This document shows, in pieces, positions 5,614 through 13,208 of a DNA stretch of 14,053 bases (the first letter of the stretch is position 1; each line of letters opens with the position of its first letter). The translations under genes and the position numbers were made by a program. This stretch comes from Methanobacterium sp. (GTDB lineage: Archaea; Methanobacteriota; Methanobacteria; Methanobacteriales; Methanobacteriaceae). Where the stretch lies: the NCBI GenBank assembly GCA_003164415.1, contig PLTK01000054.1, positions 1 through 14,053 on the forward strand. The letters run 5' to 3'. Below the pieces are notes generated by a model. The model searched no databases. It was not told where the DNA came from and saw only the letters and a list, made by a program, of their open reading frames with translations.

Positions 5614-8373
5614 ATGAGCTCCAAGCAAGTGAAATCTGATATTGTTTCTAATCAAGATGTTATAACGTTAAGCAGTCAATTAGATGCAATGAATAGATTG
5701 TATGATATTAGTACACTATTCATCCATAAAGATAATTGGAGCCAGGTGCTTACTAAAATTGTTGAGACTGCAATTGCTATTTCTGGTGCTGATTTTGGAA
5801 ACATTCAACTTTTGGATGATAATTCATCTCGTCTCAATATTGTGGCCCATTATGGGTTCCCCAAATGGTGGCTGGACTTCTGGAATGAAGTTCATAAAGG
5901 GGAAGGTGTATGTGGAACAGCATTGGAGACAGGAAAACGTGTTATTGTTGAAGATGTTGAGCAGAGTCCTATCTTTATAGGTACACCTGCTCTGGACATA
6001 CAGCTCAAAGCAGGAGTGCATGCTGTTCAATCTACACCTATCGTAAGTAGAGATGGAAAGCCTTTAGGTATGTTTTCAACACATTTTAAAAACCCACATA
6101 GGCCTGACGATCGTGAGCTTCAACTGTTAGATTTGCTCGCAAATCAAGTAGCTGACATTATTGAGCGTAAAAAAGCTGAAGACTTAAATCAAAATATTTT
6201 AGAAGAGTTGCGTACTACTGAAACACTTTTAAGTTCAATAACGAATTTGTCATCGGATGTAATTTATATTAAAGACCGTCAAAGTCGTTGGATATTTGCT
6301 AATCCGGCTTTAGAACGAATTGTAGGTAAATCTTCTGATGATTTATTGGGAAAAGATGACCTTGAAATCTATTCAAATAAGGAAATAGGAAAGACAATAT
6401 TAGAGAACGACAGTAAAATCATGGACTCATGTAAAGAAGAAATTTTGGAGGAAGTTGTTGAAACTCAAGATGGAATGCGTTCCTTTATTTCAGTCAAGAC
6501 ACCACGCTTTAATGAGAACGGCCAAGTAATTGGGATTGTAGGAATATCCCATGATATTACTAATCGTAAACAAGCAGAATATGTATTGAGGGAGAGTGAA
6601 GAGAAATACAGGAATATAATTGAAACAGCTAATGAAGGGATTATGATAACAGATCCCTCAGCAATTGTTACATTTGCAAATGCTAAAATGGCAGAAATGT
6701 TAGGATACTCAATAGAAGAACTGGTGGGATTGGATAGCTTAACACTTATTGATAAAACTGAACTTGAAAAAGCAAAGCAAAGAATAGAAGATCGAAAAAA
6801 AGGAATTAAAGGAGAATATGAACTTAAATTCCTTAAGAAAAATGGCGAGGTTTTATGGACTCAGGGTAGTGTTAGTCCAATTTATGACCATAGAGGCATC
6901 CATACTGGTAATTTGACAATGTATACTGATATCAATGTACGTAAAAAGGCTGAAATGCTTAACAAGGAACTATTGGAGAATGAACAACAACTTACAGAGG
7001 AACTACAATCCTCAAATGAAGAATTACAATCCACAAGTGAAGAGCTTCAGACCTCAAACGAAGAATTAAGATGCACTACAGAGGAGCTCCAGATATCTAA
7101 TGAGAATCTTAGAAAAATCTTGAAAAATTATGATCAACTTAATCATACCCTAGTGGCACTTAGAGATAGTAGTTTTGCTATGATGCATGCTATTGATGAA
7201 GATTTTTATTTGGATGAAGTTTGTAGAATTATAATTGAAGACTGTGGTCATTCAATGGTATGGATCGGTTTTACTGATGAAGAAAGTAAGAAAGTTGTTC
7301 CAGTTGCATATTCTGGTTTTGAAGAAGATTATCTTAGAACATTGAATATCACATGGGATGATACAGAACGTGGTCAAGGGCCTACAGGTACTGCTATTCG
7401 TACTGGAAAACCTAGTATATGTGAGAATATGCTGATTGATCCAAAATTCAAACCTTGGCGTGAAGAAGCAATAAAACGAGGTTATGCATCGTCAATAGTT
7501 CTTCCAATTTTTCTTAATGACCAAGTGATTGGAGCATTGACCATTTATTCAACAGAAACAAATCCATATTCAGAAGAAGCAATAAAATTATTACAAGAAC
7601 TTGCAGATGATATTTCTTTCGGATTAACAGCTTTAAGATTACGCATTGCACATACAGAGGCAGAAGAAGCATTAAAAGAAAGTCTTTTAGAAGTTCAGAG
7701 GTCTAATGCTGAACTTGAACAATTTGCTTATATAACATCACATGACCTTAGAGAACCATTACGTATGATCACAAGTTTTCTACAACTATTAGAAAGACGA
7801 TATCAAGACCAGTTAGATGCAGATGCTAATGAATTTATAGGATATGCCGTCGATGGAGCTAAACGATTAGATGCAATGATACAAGATATTTTAATTTACT
7901 CAAAAATTACCAATAAAGAACGAAACTTAAACCATATTAACATTAATAATGTCCTTGAACAAACTTATTTGAACTTAAAAGCAGCTATCGACGAGAATGA
8001 TGCTCACATAACAAATGATCATTTACCTACACTCAAAATAGATGAACAATTAATGGTTCAACTTTTCCAGAACCTCATTAGCAACGCCATCAAATATCGG
8101 AGGGATGAATCTCCTAAAATTCATATTTCAGCTAAAAAAGAAGATGAACTATGGGTCTTCAGTGTTAAAGATAATGGCATAGGAATCTCAGAAAAACATT
8201 TAGAAAAAATATTCACCATATTCCAACGACTACACTCTCATGAAGAATATGAAGGAACCGGTATAGGTCTTGCAATAGCACAAAAAATTGTGCACCAGCA
8301 CAATGGGGAGATCTGGGCAGAATCCAAAAATGGAAAAGGTACAACATTCTATTTTACAATCCCAACAAACTAA
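5614..8373 (+). CDS. GAF-PAS-PAS-GAF sensor histidine kinase
   Basis: A soluble kinase of 919 residues with no membrane segments. From ATG 5614: GAF domain (about 28-187, with GVCGTALETGKR), PAS (about 205-322), PAS (about 327-448), a coiled coil made of five seven-residue units of the type SSNEELQ (about 465-502), a second GAF (about 512-677, with GPTGTAIRTGKP), HisKA with phosphoacceptor H710 in TSHDLREP, and HATPase_c with N820/N824, G1 box from D853 and G2 box GTGIGL near 881. The catalytic core is complete. The HisKA segment is about two-thirds identical to that of the Kai-linked kinase upstream, so the two are paralogues; the main difference is the extra GAF domain between coiled coil and HisKA. 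It lies some 420 bases after the kai cluster and probably has its own promoter. Ligands and partner regulator are unknown, and no receiver-domain gene is in view. Confidence 0.93.
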   Translation: MSSKQVKSDIVSNQDVITLSSQLDAMNRLYDISTLFIHKDNWSQVLTKIVETAIAISGADFGNIQLLDDNSSRLNIVAHYGFPKWWLDFWNEVHKGEGVCGTALETGKRVIVEDVEQSPIFIGTPALDIQLKAGVHAVQSTPIVSRDGKPLGMFSTHFKNPHRPDDRELQLLDLLANQVADIIERKKAEDLNQNILEELRTTETLLSSITNLSSDVIYIKDRQSRWIFANPALERIVGKSSDDLLGKDDLEIYSNKEIGKTILENDSKIMDSCKEEILEEVVETQDGMRSFISVKTPRFNENGQVIGIVGISHDITNRKQAEYVLRESEEKYRNIIETANEGIMITDPSAIVTFANAKMAEMLGYSIEELVGLDSLTLIDKTELEKAKQRIEDRKKGIKGEYELKFLKKNGEVLWTQGSVSPIYDHRGIHTGNLTMYTDINVRKKAEMLNKELLENEQQLTEELQSSNEELQSTSEELQTSNEELRCTTEELQISNENLRKILKNYDQLNHTLVALRDSSFAMMHAIDEDFYLDEVCRIIIEDCGHSMVWIGFTDEESKKVVPVAYSGFEEDYLRTLNITWDDTERGQGPTGTAIRTGKPSICENMLIDPKFKPWREEAIKRGYASSIVLPIFLNDQVIGALTIYSTETNPYSEEAIKLLQELADDISFGLTALRLRIAHTEAEEALKESLLEVQRSNAELEQFAYITSHDLREPLRMITSFLQLLERRYQDQLDADANEFIGYAVDGAKRLDAMIQDILIYSKITNKERNLNHININNVLEQTYLNLKAAIDENDAHITNDHLPTLKIDEQLMVQLFQNLISNAIKYRRDESPKIHISAKKEDELWVFSVKDNGIGISEKHLEKIFTIFQRLHSHEEYEGTGIGLAIAQKIVHQHNGEIWAESKNGKGTTFYFTIPTN

Positions 8374-8542
8374 TATCTATTTCAGATTTAACTTCATCTT
8401 AGTCCTATATTACAATTTAAAACCTATTTGAATTTTAATTAAGTTAAAACAACTTATAAATCATATAATTATATTATAAAATGGTGTATATATAATTGTT
8501 TTTTAACAAAGTAAAATTATTTTCTGCAAATGAATTATTCAG

Positions 8543-8551
8543 TTTTTTTTT
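8543..8551 (+). terminator. Oligo-T tract, possible terminator of the second kinase
   Basis: Nine T in a row on the plus strand, 169 bases after the kinase stop codon. Archaeal transcription commonly ends at such tracts without a hairpin. The distance is longer than usual, so the assignment is tentative. Confidence 0.35.
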
Positions 8552-8636
8552 ATGTGTTATTTTGAAATTATAGAGTTAAGGAGTAAATTTTTTAAGATCA
8601 TAAATTTTTAAAATTTTTTAACAAATTAAAAAATAA

Positions 8637-8722
8637 ATTTCTAAATTTTAGAAATAGTTCCTGAAGTTTTAACTTCAGGAATCATGTAAGTCAGTTGTTC
8701 GGAGGCGGTCGACAGACATGAT
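8637..8722 (+). ncRNA. Candidate structured RNA: three consecutive stem-loops
   Basis: Three inverted repeats follow one another. First, ATTTCTAAA (8637-8645) with TTTAGAAAT (8647-8655). Second, TTCCTGAAGTT (8658-8668) with AACTTCAGGAA (8671-8681), a perfect 11-base stem. Third, ATCATGT (8681-8687) with ACATGAT (8716-8722), then an AA/AG internal loop and GTC (8690-8692) with GAC (8711-8713), closing a loop that contains GGAGGCGG. The G/C-rich last loop stands out from its surroundings. No C/D-box, tRNA or known riboswitch pattern was recognised, and the strand is a guess. It may equally be a set of terminator hairpins between convergent genes. Confidence 0.3.
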
Positions 8723-8877
8723 AATTTACAAAGCAGTGATTTAATGATTATATTTAATTACTGTTTGTACTATTACATTCTATTTTATAGCATATAAACT
8801 TGATTATTAATTTCATCCTAATACACATTATCACATCGTATTACCTCTAAAATATTTTATAATAAATGAGAATTCCG

Positions 8878-8899
8878 AACAGAATAAAGTTCTGTTTTT
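8878..8899 (+). terminator. Hairpin followed by T run
   Basis: AACAGAA (8878-8884) and TTCTGTT (8890-8896) form a perfect 7-base stem with loop TAAAG, and T's continue to 8899. It looks like an intrinsic terminator read on the plus strand, stopping transcription from running into the convergent hydrolase gene. GTTCTGTTTT occurs again 20 bases on (8909-8918). Confidence 0.5.
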
Positions 8900-8961
8900 G
8901 TTCATACTGTTCTGTTTTCTTACTCATTATAATTTAAAATTATTTGACTATGCATCATTCA

Positions 8962-10137
8962 TTACTGTTGAATATTTAATTTATTGGATATCCAATTCAT
9001 TATTATTTCAAATGTATCCTTACCGAATCCCATATGTCCTGCGTCAAAGAATCTAGCGCATTTAGGACTACCATGTTCAAATAATAGATAACAATCTTTG
9101 ATAGGGATTACAGAATCGTACAATCCGTTAACAAGTAATAATGGTGCGCTGGTTTTATCTAAAATTCCTTGTCTTAAAAGGGAAAGTTTAGGTGCATATT
9201 CTACCCATTCTTCATAACTTGACAAATCGAAGGCATAACTAACTGTTTCAAAGAATTCAAAAGGATATTCTCCTCGTTCTTGCTTCATAATCCAGTCAAG
9301 TTCAAATGCATAGTGGACTGGCCCGCCTTGACTTACAGCGCAAAGTATCCTTTCTTTATAAAGATGTGCAACTTTAACTGCCCAATAACCTCCAAAACTG
9401 AAACCCCAAACTCCCACTCGATTAGAATCCAAGCTTTCCTGAGTATCAATCCAATCAAGCACGGCTCCAAACAATCTTTCTGCATCCTCTGAGCCTTTAA
9501 TTGGTGAATCACCAACCCCTGGTCCATCAATTGCAAGAGTAGCTAATCCATTTTGTAAAGCAGAATCATTAACATTTTCTGAAACGAGACCCTCCTCTTT
9601 GAAACCATCTATTCCTCCCCATGTAAAAAGTAGTGGAAAAGGTGCGTTATCCTTTTTAGGTACTCTTAAATAAGCAACAATTTTTTTACCTTCTCCTTTT
9701 TTTCCCTTGAAGGGTATCTCCACTTGTTGAATGGGAACGTCGAAATATTGTGAAGCTTTTAAAAGCATTTCTTGTGATTTTTTATATGCTTCCTTTTTTA
9801 CATCAGAATTAATTGTGGGGTATCTGGCTATCCTGTAATATTGATATGCTTTTAGATAATTATCTTTGGCTTCCTGTTTATTGCCTGTTTTTTCTGCTTG
9901 ATAGCCTTTATATTCATATGGCTTGGCAATGGAGGTGAAAGCTGCAACCCATTTATCATGATCATATGATGTTAGACTAGTCATAGCTCGTTCCATATCA
10001 TCATATGAAGCATAAGTAAATGGATAAACTCCCATTTTTACTTTAGGACTCCATAATTTCCATAATTCATTTACTGGACGAGTATATCTTTCTAATTTTC
10101 CTTTACTCAATTTTTTATCATGATTATTGGAATGCAT
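8962..10137 (-). CDS. FrsA/DUF1100-like alpha/beta hydrolase
   Basis: A cytoplasmic hydrolase of 391 residues (395 if the in-frame ATG at 10149 is used). In the longer numbering, an all-helical N-terminal part (about 15-140) precedes the alpha/beta core (about 143-395). The core shows TWGGIDG at 176-182 as probable oxyanion-hole loop, DGPGVGDS at 208-215, the nucleophile elbow GFSFGG with S251, acid D345 in NGLYDSVIP and H372 in DAGHMGFG. The triad is complete and correctly ordered. A helical N-terminal domain and this core are typical of FrsA-like and 2,6-dihydroxypseudooxynicotine-hydrolase-like enzymes, which cleave ester or C-C bonds; the substrate cannot be told. I prefer ATG 10137: GGGGATGAT, close to GGAGGTGAT, ends 7 bases before it, whereas ATG 10149 directly abuts GGGG. 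The gene stands alone, convergent with the kinase gene. Confidence 0.85.
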   Translation of the reverse strand: MHSNNHDKKLSKGKLERYTRPVNELWKLWSPKVKMGVYPFTYASYDDMERAMTSLTSYDHDKWVAAFTSIAKPYEYKGYQAEKTGNKQEAKDNYLKAYQYYRIARYPTINSDVKKEAYKKSQEMLLKASQYFDVPIQQVEIPFKGKKGEGKKIVAYLRVPKKDNAPFPLLFTWGGIDGFKEEGLVSENVNDSALQNGLATLAIDGPGVGDSPIKGSEDAERLFGAVLDWIDTQESLDSNRVGVWGFSFGGYWAVKVAHLYKERILCAVSQGGPVHYAFELDWIMKQERGEYPFEFFETVSYAFDLSSYEEWVEYAPKLSLLRQGILDKTSAPLLLVNGLYDSVIPIKDCYLLFEHGSPKCARFFDAGHMGFGKDTFEIIMNWISNKLNIQQ

Positions 10138-10149
10138 ATCTAGAATCAT

Positions 10150-10742
10150 CCCCTTTTTTTTATATATTATTATGTTTTACTAAGATTTAATTATATCATA
10201 TCCTCATAGAGGCCGTAAAATTGGAAAGAACCATTATAAAATAATATTTAATTCACTTTACTCCAATTAATCATTTTGTTCATATTATAAGTAGCATTTG
10301 GGTTATCTGAACTTTATTTTGAATCCTTCCATATGCTTTTAGACCCTTTGTCTTCTGTTCAAAATAAGCTAAGTACAATTAAATATTTCAAACAATTTCT
10401 ATTAAAATTTTTAATTAGAATAGCAACAACTAAATTCAAACAAGTTTTTAGACTTTAAATATCTAGAGACCCCAATAATCCTGGTTGGTTTGTGCAATGT
10501 TGCCTTATCTATTAAGTTTTTTTCTTTCTACTTTATCAATGGTTTAGCATCAAACCAGTATTCATTGCATCCAGTTCATATGGATTGAAGTCGTAGATAT
10601 GTAAATACTAAAAAATTACTACTTCGTCATAGTTCCGTATAACGATTTATCATAGGTTTATATTCAAATAATGATATAAGGAATGTTCTGGGAAAAGTTG
10701 AATTCATAAAAGAATTTTTTTAATACTTTGATATAGCATTGT
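10150..10742. other. Long intergenic region, no supportable gene
   Basis: About 590 bases between the hydrolase start and the TetR 3' end. Both strands are broken by frequent stops. A minus-strand frame around 10430-10560 gives a non-random-looking peptide (EYWFDAKPLIK, stop, KEKNLIDKATLHKPTRIIG) but with an internal stop and no family I recognise; it may be decayed coding DNA. A TACTTCGTCATA motif at 10620-10631 recurs inverted at 12939-12950. Confidence 0.5.
10159..10166 (-). promoter_or_regulatory. TATA-like box for the hydrolase gene
   Basis: TATATAAA read on the minus strand, close to the archaeal TATA consensus. Transcription starting about 25 bases downstream would begin almost at ATG 10137, giving a leaderless or nearly leaderless message. 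Other A/T-rich sites lie upstream, so this is tentative. Confidence 0.3.
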
Positions 10743-11336
10743 TTATAGTTTTAATTTTCCTTTAAGACCGTTAAAGAATAATGAATGTATCTCTTTGAAA
10801 AGTTCGGGATTATTATCAAATTTAGCTATTACTGTAGGGTTATTGTGAAAATAGTATTGAAAAATTTCTATATAGATAGCTATTGCATCTGTAGAAACTG
10901 AATCATTTATAATTCCTTCTTTTTTCCCTTCTTCAACAAGATTAATAATTAAATTCTTAATTTGGGCACGTTTTTTTATTATATAATCATTAACAGTATC
11001 ACTTGTAGAGGATATTAATAAGAATTGCAAGTCTGTTCTTTTAGTGTCATTAGCCATTGATATAAATAATTTTTCCATTTTATGATTTATCGAATCATGA
11101 CTATCTAAAATCTTTGTTATTTCTATATAATAATCATCCATTAGTTTGATTAATAATTCCTGTTTTAGATTTTCTTTACTTTTAAAGTAATTATATATAG
11201 ATACTTGTGATACTGAAGCTTCTTTGGCTATTTCAGCTACACTAACTTTGTTATAGCCATATTGTTTAAATAGTTTTAAGGATGCCTTTAATATTGAATT
11301 TTTCTTGTTTTGGCGCCTTCTTTCAAATCCATCCAT
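10743..11336 (-). CDS. TetR/AcrR-family transcriptional regulator
   Basis: A 197-residue DNA-binding repressor of normal TetR length. The N-terminal helix-turn-helix spans about 10-56: ILKASLKLFKQYGYNKVSVAEIAK, then the recognition helix in SVSQVSIYNYFKSKENL. The all-helical C-terminal part (about 60-197) is the usual variable ligand-binding and dimerisation domain and gives no clue to the ligand. GGTGGTTATC directly before ATG 11336 supports the start. The gene is transcribed away from the NTF2/SnoaL genes, with 177 bases between them, so by the usual pattern of the family it probably represses that pair and itself. A TTGTACAA palindrome and TATA-like sequence at 11351-11380 are possible operator and promoter. 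Confidence 0.9.
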   Translation of the reverse strand: MDGFERRRQNKKNSILKASLKLFKQYGYNKVSVAEIAKEASVSQVSIYNYFKSKENLKQELLIKLMDDYYIEITKILDSHDSINHKMEKLFISMANDTKRTDLQFLLISSTSDTVNDYIIKKRAQIKNLIINLVEEGKKEGIINDSVSTDAIAIYIEIFQYYFHNNPTVIAKFDNNPELFKEIHSLFFNGLKGKLKL

Positions 11337-11350
11337 TGATAACCACCAGA

Positions 11351-11380
11351 TATACTATATATTGTGTATTTATTGTACAA
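11351..11380 (-). promoter_or_regulatory. Possible TetR promoter/operator region
   Basis: On the minus strand this reads TTGTACAA, then AATACACAATATATAGTATA: an 8-base perfect palindrome (11373-11380) next to a TATA-like core. It is the best place for autoregulation. No longer perfect dyad of the size usual for TetR operators is visible, so confidence is low. Confidence 0.25.
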
Positions 11381-11448
11381 ATCTATTTATTTTAATTATT
11401 GTTTATTATTGAGGCTATATGAATTTATTCAAAATGAGTTAGATAAGG

Positions 11449-11456
11449 TTATATAA
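11449..11456 (+). promoter_or_regulatory. TATA-like box for the NTF2-fold gene pair
   Basis: TTATATAA lies 57 bases before ATG 11514. Initiation about 25 bases downstream would leave a leader of roughly 35 bases containing the ribosome-binding site AGGTGA (11505-11510). The spacing fits archaeal promoters, but the surroundings are A/T-rich. Confidence 0.4.
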
Positions 11457-11513
11457 TTTATGAAATATATTAATAAAATAATTACATAATTTAATTTAAA
11501 AAATAGGTGAAAA

Positions 11514-11990
11514 ATGACTAACATAAAATACCATGATTTAGAAGAAGGATCAAAAGCTACTCCATTTTCCACATTTTTTTGGGCAGGATTTAAAAACGAT
11601 TGGACCAATGTCGAAAATCAGTTTAGCGATGATATCGAATGGATTTTAATGCCCAACTACGCAATATACAAAGGAAAGAAAGATGTAGTAGCATTATGTA
11701 AAGCTGGAAAATATGCTTCTCAAAAAAATCCAGAACCTATACTCAATATTATAACCAATGAATGGGGTATTTGGGAGTATTGGAATATTGGTACAGTTAC
11801 TGAAGATGTTATTGAATTTGCAAAGCAATCGGCATGGCCATTTCCAAAGTATACTAAAAGTGTCATAGGTAAGACTTATAAAGTCCCAGTTTGCTTCATA
11901 TATCATATCAATGCAGATAATAAAATTGATCTGGTAAGAGAATATCTTGATGTTGGAAGTGTCATGGCGCAATTTACAGGAGGGATATAA
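11514..11990 (+). CDS. Small NTF2/SnoaL-fold protein
   Basis: A 158-residue cytoplasmic protein with the signature of the NTF2-like superfamily: an N-terminal helix leading to FSDDIEWILMPNYAIYKGKKDV (about 37-58), central strands with Trp-rich segments (EWGIWEYWNIG), and a closing strand DLVREYLDVGSV near the end. The fold serves many roles, including SnoaL-type cyclases, limonene-epoxide-hydrolase-like enzymes and ketosteroid isomerases, so the reaction cannot be named. The start has a good ribosome-binding site (AATAGGTGAAAA). It lies divergent to the TetR gene. Its 3' end carries the ribosome-binding site of the next gene and ends directly against it in the same frame. It resembles the second domain of that neighbour, which suggests common descent. 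Confidence 0.75.
   Translation: MTNIKYHDLEEGSKATPFSTFFWAGFKNDWTNVENQFSDDIEWILMPNYAIYKGKKDVVALCKAGKYASQKNPEPILNIITNEWGIWEYWNIGTVTEDVIEFAKQSAWPFPKYTKSVIGKTYKVPVCFIYHINADNKIDLVREYLDVGSVMAQFTGGI
11978..11986 (+). promoter_or_regulatory. Strong ribosome-binding site ahead of an ATC codon
   Basis: AGGAGGGAT closely matches GGAGGTGAT and lies 4 bases before codon ATC at 11991, the ideal place for a start codon. No ATG, GTG or TTG follows at usable distance, so the site points to a lost or non-canonical start. Confidence 0.7.
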
Positions 11991-12872
11991 ATCACACCTA
12001 AAGAAATTATAGAAAGTTATTGGCGTGCTTGGTCAGAACATAACCTGGAGAATCTATTATCCTTACTAGCCCCAGAGTTTGTTTCGAGAAGTTCTCTTAG
12101 TCAAGGACAGAGTGTAAATAAAGATATAATAGCAAAAGGTTTTGAGATGTTTGATAAAGCTCTTCCTAACTTAAAAGAAGAGGTTATCAGCATTATATCT
12201 GAAGGAGATACAGTAGTATGTGAGGTTATAGAAACTGCAAAATTCACAGCCCCTATGGAATTGCCTAATGGAATTATAGAACCTACAAACAAATCTTATA
12301 AACTCCCTGTATCATCATTCTTCCGTATAAATGAACAAGGATTAATTACAGAGCAAAGAACATATTGGGATACAGCCAGTTGGGCTAGACAAATCGGTAT
12401 TGATCCAAAAATATTTGCTCCCAACAATAAAAATATTTCAAAAGAGGATGTTATACAAGAATTTACTCGCTGTATGACAACAGATGATATAGATGGAATA
12501 ATAAAACTTTTTAATGAGGACAGTGAATGGGTCATAATGGCCACCGGGGAAACATTCCATGGCAAGGAGAAAATTAGGGAACTCGCAACAAGATCTGTTA
12601 ATGCTAGGGATCATACAAATGAACGCGGTATCCATCCATATGATGTTTTTTTTAATGCTGATGAGACTAGACTGTGCTGGGAGTATATCCATACCGCAAT
12701 TGTAACGGATGATTGGCCTGCATCTAAAGATAGACCTACTTCAGGGTCGGAATTTAAATTAGCTATTGTATTGGTATGTGAGATCCAAAACAATAAAATA
12801 GTCGAGTTAAGGGAATATTTCGACATGCAAACTATAGTCGAGCCAGGGGTGCAACATTATTTGTACTCATAA
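11991..12872 (+). CDS. Two-domain NTF2/SnoaL-fold protein with abnormal start codon
   Basis: The open frame encodes 293 residues after the TAA at 11988-11990, beginning ATC ACA CCT AAA (ITPKEIIESYWRAWSEHN). This N-terminal sequence is just what a SnoaL domain starts with, and in a working gene one expects ATG ACA CCT. The first normal start is ATG 12147, 52 codons in, which would remove the first helix and strand of the fold. Domain A (about 1-142) is SnoaL/ester-cyclase-like (ALPNLKEEV, then FRINEQGLITEQRTYWD). Domain B (about 150-293) is a second NTF2-like unit (ITKLFNEDSEW-type motif, ETFHGKEKI, VELREYFD) resembling the upstream gene. The function is unknown; the pair may act as hetero-oligomers, as NTF2-fold proteins often do. 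Options: a start-codon mutation, rare ATC initiation, readthrough of the TAA, or a sequencing error. The rest of the frame is intact. Confidence 0.65.
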   Translation: MTPKEIIESYWRAWSEHNLENLLSLLAPEFVSRSSLSQGQSVNKDIIAKGFEMFDKALPNLKEEVISIISEGDTVVCEVIETAKFTAPMELPNGIIEPTNKSYKLPVSSFFRINEQGLITEQRTYWDTASWARQIGIDPKIFAPNNKNISKEDVIQEFTRCMTTDDIDGIIKLFNEDSEWVIMATGETFHGKEKIRELATRSVNARDHTNERGIHPYDVFFNADETRLCWEYIHTAIVTDDWPASKDRPTSGSEFKLAIVLVCEIQNNKIVELREYFDMQTIVEPGVQHYLYS

Positions 12873-12890
12873 TTTTTTTCCTTTCTTTTT
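12873..12890 (+). terminator. T-rich tract directly after the stop codon
   Basis: T7 followed by CC, TTT, C and T5 begins right after TAA 12870-12872. This is a typical archaeal terminator for the NTF2-fold pair. Confidence 0.6.
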
Positions 12891-13174
12891 CGAATTTAAT
12901 AAATTTTTCATTTAATTCATGATTCGTCATAGACATCATATGACGAAGTACAATAATAAAATTAAAGCTGAAATTTATTTTAATTATATTTTAGATTAGT
13001 AGAACGTTCATATTAAATAGCAACAATCTTCATTTCCTTAATTACTTCAATATTATAAAGAATACTTTCATTCTTTCATACAAGAATGATATTGAACTTA
13101 TATTAGCATTTTAAATCTGTGGAAAAAGATATCGAAAAATTCGAATAAATCAATATTAATGAAAATAGACATTT
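12891..13174. other. Convergent intergenic region with two hairpins
   Basis: No coding frame is supported. One hairpin pairs TTCGTCATA (12923-12931) with TATGACGAA (12939-12947) around a 7-base loop. Another pairs TCATTCTT (13068-13075) with AAGAATGA (13082-13089) around a 6-base loop. Neither is followed by a clear T run, so a role as terminator is uncertain. Confidence 0.55.
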
Positions 13175-13183
13175 AAAAAAAAA
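13175..13183 (-). terminator. Oligo-T terminator of the surface-protein gene
   Basis: Nine A on the plus strand, that is T9 on the minus strand, starting 26 bases after the stop codon of the DUF11 gene and preceded by CCCCTA. This fits hairpin-free archaeal termination. Confidence 0.55.
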
Positions 13184-13208
13184 TAGGGGAAAAGGTTTTA
13201 GGTTGTGG

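Larger units (their letters stand above)
8374..8961. other. Convergent intergenic region with hairpins, no protein gene
   Basis: About 590 bases between the 3' ends of the second kinase and the hydrolase. I see no supportable coding frame. It holds a T9 tract (8543-8551), a run of three predicted stem-loops (8637-8722) whose last loop is unusually G/C-rich, and a hairpin followed by T5 (8878-8899). Confidence 0.6.

Noticed and set aside
8718..8744. Eight-codon frame after GGAGGCGG (MIIYKAVI)
   Set aside because: The spacing from GGAGG is too long and the peptide too short. The G-rich segment is better explained as the loop of a predicted hairpin.
10430..10600. Possible decayed gene on the minus strand (EYWFDAKPLIK and, in another frame, FNPYELDAMNTG)
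   Set aside because: Stops interrupt each frame and I recognise no family. A transposase relic was considered but no catalytic motif, terminal repeat or target duplication is visible.
12296..12826. Several 70-90 codon minus-strand frames opposite the two-domain NTF2 gene
   Set aside because: They overlap one another and a plus-strand frame with clear domain character, and none has a start signal.
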